Source of the DNA: Halorientalis salina
GTDB lineage: Archaea; Halobacteriota; Halobacteria; Halobacteriales; Haloarculaceae
Assembly (NCBI RefSeq): GCF_005049285.1
Contig: NZ_SOSC01000002.1
Span: 62,001 to 126,000 of the forward strand
Length of the DNA: 64,000 bases
Reading direction: 5' to 3'
Shown here: one piece after another, positions 59,165 to 64,000 of the stretch
Layout of the letters: each line of letters opens with the position of its first letter
Position numbering within the stretch: position 1 is the first letter of the stretch
The notes under the pieces: generated by a model
What the model saw: only the letters and a program-made list of their open reading frames with translations
Told to the model about the DNA's origin: nothing
The model's database searches: none
Made by a program: the position numbers and the translations under genes

Positions 59165-59695
59165 ATGGCTTTTGAGGAACTCCTGGAGGACCCGGTTATA
59201 CAGAAGTACCTCCACGAACTGGTGGGACCGAAGGGAATGCCCGTCGCCGCGGCACCGCCTGACGGCGAGGTGACCGACGAGGAACTCGCGGAGGAACTCG
59301 GCCTCGAACTGAACGACGTCCGCCGGGCGCTTTTCATCCTCTACGAGAACGACCTGGCGACGTACCGACGCCTCCGCGACGAGGACTCCGGATGGCTCAC
59401 CTATCTCTGGACGTTCAAATACGAGCAGATCCCGGAGAAACTCGAAGAGGAGATGTATCGGCTGCTCGACGCCCTGGAACAGCGCCAGGACTACGAGCAC
59501 AACAACGAGTTCTACCTCTGTGAGGTCTGTGGCATCCGGTTCGAGTTCGACGAGGCGATGGACTTCGGCTTCGAGTGTCCGGAGTGTGGCTCGCCGGTCG
59601 ACGCGATGGAGAACACGGCGCTCGTCGAGTCGATGGACGAGCGCGTCGCGAACCTCCGAGACGAACTGAACGTGGAACGAGAGACCGAAGCCTGA
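59165..59695 (+). CDS. tfe: Transcription factor E (TFE alpha)
   Basis: A 176-residue factor that helps open promoters. The N-terminal extended winged helix has TDEELAEELGLELNDVRRALFILYENDLATYRR (in parts), and the C-terminal zinc ribbon is CEVC...CPEC. Length matches archaeal TFE. It shares its last base with the start of the DUF2110 gene, the usual archaeal neighbour. Confidence 0.97.
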   Translation: MAFEELLEDPVIQKYLHELVGPKGMPVAAAPPDGEVTDEELAEELGLELNDVRRALFILYENDLATYRRLRDEDSGWLTYLWTFKYEQIPEKLEEEMYRLLDALEQRQDYEHNNEFYLCEVCGIRFEFDEAMDFGFECPECGSPVDAMENTALVESMDERVANLRDELNVERETEA

Positions 59696-60360
59696 TGGTC
59701 GTCCTCGCAACGAAGCTGTACGTCGGTGGCGACGCACGGGACCGGGCGCTCGACAGTCTGCGGTCGATGGTGAACAACGAGGTCGGCGACCTCGACGTGA
59801 CGGTCGACATCGGGATCCGCGACGACGACTTCCCCTCGGTGACCATCGAGGGCGACGACGACGTCGTCGCGCGCAACCTCCTCCGCGAGGAGTGGGGCGA
59901 GATCACGCCTCACTTCGAGGCCGGCGAGACCTACGTCGGCACGCTGGAGGGGTGGGACGACGACGGGTTCGTCCTCGACGCGGGCGAAGAGGTACGGATT
60001 CCGGCCGACGAGCTCGGTCTCGGACAGGGGACTCCCGAGCAGATCCGGACGCGGTTCGGGCTGGTCCAGCACATGCCGCTCCGGTTCGTCTGGGACGACA
60101 CGCCGCGCCTGGCCGAGGACGAACAGGACCGGCTCTACGACTGGACGCGTGGCACGGGACGGGTCAACGTCAACAGCGCCACGCGCTCGGAGATTCGCGC
60201 GACGGTCAATCGGGCCGGACACGCTCAGGACATCGTCACGGTCGAGCGACTCGGCCTGCTGGAAGGGAGCATCGTCTGTCGCGAGGGGACTGACCCGCCG
60301 GGGCTGCTGGCCAGCATCGGCGAGTACCTGCCGGCGGAGCTGCTCGCCGTGGTACCGTGA
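59695..60360 (+). CDS. DUF2110 family protein
   Basis: A 221-residue archaeal protein found next to tfe in many euryarchaea. It starts MVVLATKLYVGGDARDRALD. A beta-barrel-like middle (GETYVGTLEGWDDDGFVLDAGEEVRIPADEL in parts) resembles an S1/OB segment, and the end DIVTVERLGLLEGSIVC is conserved. The ATG overlaps the tfe stop; a start inside tfe is rejected. A role in transcription or RNA handling is suggested only by context. Confidence 0.9.
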   Translation: MVVLATKLYVGGDARDRALDSLRSMVNNEVGDLDVTVDIGIRDDDFPSVTIEGDDDVVARNLLREEWGEITPHFEAGETYVGTLEGWDDDGFVLDAGEEVRIPADELGLGQGTPEQIRTRFGLVQHMPLRFVWDDTPRLAEDEQDRLYDWTRGTGRVNVNSATRSEIRATVNRAGHAQDIVTVERLGLLEGSIVCREGTDPPGLLASIGEYLPAELLAVVP

Positions 60361-61124
60361 CGCGGCGACGGCTCCTCGTCGGTGTGGGGCTACTCGCGCT
60401 CCTGGCCGCGCTGGCCGGTTGTTCGACCATCCTCGGGCCGGGCGAGCCGGACCCCGAAAAGATCGAACAGAACGTCAGTTACGACTGGAACACGTCGGCC
60501 AACGCGACGTTCGACATCACGAAAGACGAGTACACGGCCGTCTATGTCGTCGACAACCAGTCGGAGCTCGAACTCTACCAGCGTGACGCGCTGGGAACGA
60601 GACACCCCCTCGACATCGAGGGCGTGAAGTTCCGGTATCAGAACGGGACGGTCACGAACGTCTCGGCCGAGAACGTCGACCTCCAGCGAAAGCGAGCCGT
60701 CGTCAGTACGCCGGCCGAGGACGGCAAACTCGCCTTCCGGTCGCCGCGACGGGGCAAGCAGTTCGGAATGCCGACCTTCGTGAGCGGGAGCTACGAGGCG
60801 ACGCTGCCGCCTGGAGCCCGGGTCGACATCCCCATCCTCGCACAGGTCAGTCCGCGCGGGCACGAGACCAGCATCGACGACGACCGCGTGACCGTCTCGT
60901 GGGACGAGGTGGAGGCCCAGTCCGTCTCGATCCGGTGGTACCTCGCCCGGGACCTCCTGCTGTTCGGCGGGCTGTTCGCCCTCATGCTTGTGGTAGGGGC
61001 TATCGGGGCGATCTACTACCTCCGGCAGATCCGCGCACTCGAAGCACAGCGGGAGGAAGTGGGTCTCGACGTCGACACCGGCGACGACTCGGACGACGGG
61101 GGACCACCGCCGGGGATGCGGTGA
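60357..61124 (+). CDS. DUF5803 lipoprotein
   Basis: A 255-residue protein starting with GTG overlapping the DUF2110 stop. The signal LLVGVGLLALLAALAGCSTIL has a lipobox Cys at about 21; a beta-rich outer domain follows and a single helix (LLFGGLFALMLVVGAIGAIYYL) near the C terminus, so it may be anchored at both ends. The acidic Gly/Pro tail stays inside. Third gene of the tfe operon; function unknown. Confidence 0.84.
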   Translation: MTRRRLLVGVGLLALLAALAGCSTILGPGEPDPEKIEQNVSYDWNTSANATFDITKDEYTAVYVVDNQSELELYQRDALGTRHPLDIEGVKFRYQNGTVTNVSAENVDLQRKRAVVSTPAEDGKLAFRSPRRGKQFGMPTFVSGSYEATLPPGARVDIPILAQVSPRGHETSIDDDRVTVSWDEVEAQSVSIRWYLARDLLLFGGLFALMLVVGAIGAIYYLRQIRALEAQREEVGLDVDTGDDSDDGGPPPGMR

Positions 61125-61235
61125 CCACCATCCGTGGTACACCCCCGTTCCTGGGCCACGTTCGCTGACCGTTCGGGTTCGCGGAACTGAACGGCCCGAA
61201 ACCACTAATTGCGTCGGGCCGTTGGCTCGGACCGA

Positions 61236-61958
61236 ATGCCCCTGCTTATCGACGTTCGGAAGCTCCGTATCATCAACGTTTTGATGGAAAGCGGGGCGGG
61301 GAACGTCGCGAACTCGCTGGAATCGCTGGCGGGACTCAACGCCGAGGTCGCCGTCAAGAGCCTCTCGATGGTCACGCCCGGCGACATTCCCGACGACCTG
61401 GGCGACGACGAGGTGTTCTCGGCGACGATCAGCCTCACCGAACCGCCGTACGGCGACTTTATCATGACGTTCGACCAGGGAACCGCCGAGAGCATCGCCG
61501 AGGAGATGACCGGGACCGAGGTCGACGGCGAACTGACACAACTCCAGGAGAGCGCGCTCCAGGAGATGTGCAACATCTTCACCTCCGGGTTCATCGACGG
61601 GATGGCGAACACGCTCGGCTCGTCGATCGAGATGGCGACGCCCGAACTCGAACACGGGACCGGGCGGCAGTTGATGGTGGACAACCTCTCGCACGTCCGC
61701 ACCGACTCGCTGGCGATCGTTCTGGACTCGCAGGTGAACGTCACGGACCCCGGGACCGAGTTCCGGATCCGCATCTTCCTGGTCCCGGACCCCGGATCGT
61801 TCGTCAACCTGGTCGATCACATGGACATGGACGACATCCGGACCGAGGAGCTACAGATCGAGGACATCGAAACCGACGACGAGGGGGACGACGACGGTGA
61901 GGACGCGGACGATGGGGAGACCCTCGGAACCGATCACACGGCGTTCGAGGATCTCTGA
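61236..61958 (+). CDS. CheC-like chemotaxis phosphatase
   Basis: A 240-residue protein. Two CheC/FliN-type repeats: ESGAGNVANSLESLAG and ALQEMCNIFTSGFIDGMANTL. The second has the E-X2-N catalytic motif of CheY-P phosphatases; the first is altered by one residue and may be weak. It would speed removal of phosphate from CheY in taxis. An acidic Asp/Glu tail follows. ATG at 61236 chosen over a TTG 9 codons upstream. No che genes adjoin. Confidence 0.88.
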   Translation: MPLLIDVRKLRIINVLMESGAGNVANSLESLAGLNAEVAVKSLSMVTPGDIPDDLGDDEVFSATISLTEPPYGDFIMTFDQGTAESIAEEMTGTEVDGELTQLQESALQEMCNIFTSGFIDGMANTLGSSIEMATPELEHGTGRQLMVDNLSHVRTDSLAIVLDSQVNVTDPGTEFRIRIFLVPDPGSFVNLVDHMDMDDIRTEELQIEDIETDDEGDDDGEDADDGETLGTDHTAFEDL

Positions 61959-62023
61959 GCCGGTCCGGCCTTCTGGCCGGGGCACCTGATGGACTTTTAC
62001 CTGCGGGCCGCCAATCCCGGGTC

Positions 62024-62722
62024 ATGCGCGTCGCGCTGGTCACCGTGGGGGACGAGTTACTTGCAGGGGAGACAGTCAACACGAACGCGTCCTGGCTGGG
62101 GAAGCGGCTCTCCGAACAGGGTGCGACCGTCGAGCGGGTGTCGGTCGTCCCCGACCGGCTCGCCGACATCGCCCGCGTGGTCAACGAGTACCACGCGGAG
62201 TACGACGCCGTCGTGGTCACCGGCGGACTCGGGCCGACACACGACGACATCACGATGGACGGCGTCGCCGCCGCCTTCGGTCGCGAGGTCGTCCAGAGCG
62301 AGGAGGCGCTGGCCTGGATCGAGGAACACGGCGGCTACACCCGCGAGGACCTCGCGGAAGGCACCGCCGACATCCCCGCCGGCGCGCGGATGCTCCCGAA
62401 CCGTGCTGGGGTCGCGCCCGGCTGTGTCATCGGCTCCGTCTACGTCCTGCCGGGCGTCCCCGACGAGATGAAGGCCATGTTCGAGGACGTCGCCGACGAG
62501 TTCGAGGGAGCGCGTCGCTACGTCGAAACAGTCGAAGCGGACGAACCCGAGAGCGCGATGTTGGACCGGATTCGCGAGGTCCGTGAACGATTCGACGTGA
62601 AGGTCGGCAGCTATCCCGGCGACCCTGTTCGAATCAGGTTCGAGAGCACCGACGAGAACGCGGTCGAGTCGGCGGCCGCGTGGCTCCGCGATCGCGTCGA
62701 AGCGCCGGACCGGACGGAGTAG
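62024..62722 (+). CDS. CinA-type molybdopterin-binding domain protein
   Basis: A 232-residue protein. MRVALVTVGDELLAGETVNTN and VVVTGGLGPTHDD are the MoCF-binding signature shared by CinA N-terminal domains; the C-terminal CinA amidase is missing, as in archaeal homologues. Such proteins act on NAD/FAD-type pyrophosphates or bind molybdopterin; the exact substrate is unclear here. Confidence 0.92.
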   Translation: MRVALVTVGDELLAGETVNTNASWLGKRLSEQGATVERVSVVPDRLADIARVVNEYHAEYDAVVVTGGLGPTHDDITMDGVAAAFGREVVQSEEALAWIEEHGGYTREDLAEGTADIPAGARMLPNRAGVAPGCVIGSVYVLPGVPDEMKAMFEDVADEFEGARRYVETVEADEPESAMLDRIREVRERFDVKVGSYPGDPVRIRFESTDENAVESAAAWLRDRVEAPDRTE

Positions 62723-62727
62723 CGCGG

Positions 62728-62862
62728 TCAGCGGTAAAAGTACGCCCACCACGCCGCGACCAGCACCAGGCTGACGAGCCCGACCGCAGCCCCGGCGCTG
62801 TTGATGACGGCTTCCTGCACACCCGGCTCGGTCGCGTTTTGCGCTGCGAGTACGAGATTCAT
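62728..62862 (-). CDS. Small single-helix membrane protein (44 aa)
   Basis: MNLVLAAQNATEPGVQEAVI is followed by a hydrophobic helix (SAGAAVGLVSLVLVAAWWAY) and a basic end FYR. It lies between the CinA-type gene and the kinase-like gene, on the opposite strand. The family-like N-out topology (NAT sequon before the helix) supports it, but its size keeps it tentative. Confidence 0.55.
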   Translation of the reverse strand: MNLVLAAQNATEPGVQEAVINSAGAAVGLVSLVLVAAWWAYFYR

Positions 62863-62986
62863 AACCGGCCGTTCCGACCCCGCGGTCTTAAGAATCCCGG
62901 AGTGTCGCCGCCGGATCTCGACGAGCGGAAGGCGATACCGGGTCAGCCCGGACGCCTTTTCACGATGCCGCCAGTACGCATCGCTA

Positions 62987-64000
62987 ATGCGTCGTATCGG
63001 CGTCGTCGTGAATCCGATCGCCGGGATGGGCGGCCGCGTGGGACTGAAGGGAACCGACGGGAAAGTCGCGGAGGCCCGCGAAAAGGGCGCTGAGCCCCGG
63101 GCACCCGACCGCGCTCGCGAGGCCCTCGAACGCCTCCACGAACTCGGCCCCGAGACCGAACTCCTGACCTACGGCGGGCGGATGGGTGCCGAGCCGGCCC
63201 GCGAAGCCGGGTTCGATCCGACGGTCGTCGGCCGACCGAGCGGCGAGGAGACGACGGCCGAAGACACCAGAGCGGCGGTCCGTGCCCTCCTGGCCGAGGA
63301 CGTGGACCTGGTCCTGTTCGTCGGCGGCGACGGGACCGCCGTCGACGTGACAGAGACGCTCGACGAACTCGGCGACGAGACGCCGATCCTTGGCGTACCG
63401 GCCGGCGTGAAGGTCTACTCGGAGGTGTTCGGCGTCACGCCCCGGGCGGCGGGCCAGATCGCAGCGACCTTCTCGGAGACCGAGCGGGCGGAGGTCAACG
63501 ACATCGACGAGGACCAGTACCGCGAGGGCGAGGTCCACACGGAACTGCGCGGCGTCGTCAGCGTGCCGGCCGCCGAACAGCGCCAGGCCAGCAAACAGCT
63601 CGGTGGCGGCACCGTCGAGAGCCTCGCCGAGGGCGTGGCCAGGGAAACCGAACCCGGCGTGACTTACGTACTCGGTCCGGGCAGCACCGTCGGCGCTGTC
63701 GAGGAAGCGCTCGGGTTCGAGGGGTCACCGCTCGGCGTCGACGTCTGGCGCGACGGGACGGTCCTCGTCGAGGACGGCGGCGAGCAGGAGATCCTGAACG
63801 CGCTGGGCGAGGAGAACGTCATCGTCGTCTCTCCCATCGGCGGCCAGGGGTTCGTCTTCGGTCGCGGGAACCAGCAACTCTCTCCGGAAGTGATCCGGCA
63901 GTGTGACCTGGAAGTGGTCGCATCGAAGCGGAAACTTGACGAAATCGGCGTACTACGGGTCGATACCGGAGATCCGGAACTGGACGAGCAGCTCCGCGGC
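62987..64000 (+). CDS. ATP-NAD kinase-like protein (COG3199 type), 3' end missing
   Basis: The visible 338 residues run off the right edge. MRRIGVVVNPIAGMGGRVGLKG and VLFVGGDGTAVDV are the NAD-kinase/diacylglycerol-kinase fold motifs; LGVPAGVKVYSEVF and the later GFVFGRGNQQLSPEVI are typical of the ATP-NAD kinase-like AcoX group. It is longer than true NAD kinases and the substrate is uncertain. Almost the full family length is present, so few residues are missing. Confidence 0.9.
   Translation, partial: MRRIGVVVNPIAGMGGRVGLKGTDGKVAEAREKGAEPRAPDRAREALERLHELGPETELLTYGGRMGAEPAREAGFDPTVVGRPSGEETTAEDTRAAVRALLAEDVDLVLFVGGDGTAVDVTETLDELGDETPILGVPAGVKVYSEVFGVTPRAAGQIAATFSETERAEVNDIDEDQYREGEVHTELRGVVSVPAAEQRQASKQLGGGTVESLAEGVARETEPGVTYVLGPGSTVGAVEEALGFEGSPLGVDVWRDGTVLVEDGGEQEILNALGEENVIVVSPIGGQGFVFGRGNQQLSPEVIRQCDLEVVASKRKLDEIGVLRVDTGDPELDEQLRG

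Overview
The window is chromosomal DNA from a halophilic archaeon (class Halobacteria). The signs are high GC, strongly acidic proteins, haloarchaeal Tat lipoprotein signals, two TFB initiation factors, a sensory rhodopsin with its transducer, archaeal 7S SRP RNA, aIF2-beta, TFE, the proteasome alpha subunit, archaeal RNase P proteins, RPA and ether-lipid synthesis. A Haloarcula-like family is plausible but cannot be fixed by reading alone. Genes are dense. Many start codons lie about 25-30 nt downstream of a TATA-like box, as expected for leaderless haloarchaeal mRNAs.

Layout. 1-1.3 kb: end of a phototaxis transducer and its sensory rhodopsin. 1.3-5 kb: TFB1, a membrane protein with a duplicated outer domain, a micro zinc ribbon and a lipoprotein. 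5.2-7.2 kb: sucCD. 7.3-9.7 kb: receiver-PAS-histidine kinase carrying tandem palindromes inside its ATPase domain. 10-16.6 kb: zinc finger, SRPBCC protein, an ABC exporter whose first permease is fused to a PrsW-like intramembrane protease, an aldo/keto reductase and a lipoprotein. 16.6-23.4 kb (minus): Lhr helicase and the ssDNA-binding set rpa1-rpap1-rpe. 23.5-29.3 kb: riboflavin-pathway reductase, thioredoxin reductase-like enzyme, small regulators and membrane proteins, DUF4397 lipoprotein. 29.6-36.9 kb: TFB2, aIF2-beta, UPF0058, DUF555, OGG-type glycosylase, acylphosphatase, Nnr, MoaC, HtpX. 36.9-45.5 kb: HflX, FUN14, DUF4350 and SppA, then SBDS, PsmA, Pop5 and Rpp30 (remnant of the archaeal exosome/proteasome superoperon) interrupted by a methyltransferase and a membrane GAF protein, then tRNA-Arg. 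45.6-55.8 kb: UbiA prenyltransferase, RecA-fold ATPase, CoA-binding protein, 7S SRP RNA, MscS-YhbY-Rnp4, two GT4 glycosyltransferases, a PGF-CTERM protein operon with a Gly/Met-rich protein, DUF2797. 55.9-64 kb: sugar epimerase, membrane JAMM-like protein, Trm56, membrane winged-helix protein, TFE-DUF2110-DUF5803 operon, CheC-like protein, CinA-type protein and a truncated ATP-NAD kinase-like gene.

Most of the window is core information processing: transcription (two TFBs, TFE), translation and RNA maturation (aIF2-beta, SBDS, three RNase P proteins, Trm56, SRP RNA), DNA repair (Lhr, RPA set, OGG) and protein quality control (proteasome, HtpX, SppA). No insertion sequence, CRISPR array, prophage or replication origin was recognised. 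The least explained features are the in-frame palindrome array in the histidine kinase, the ABC permease-protease fusion, the palindrome-bearing micro-ORF between rpa1 and rpap1, the membrane JAMM-like protein and the Gly/Met-rich protein.
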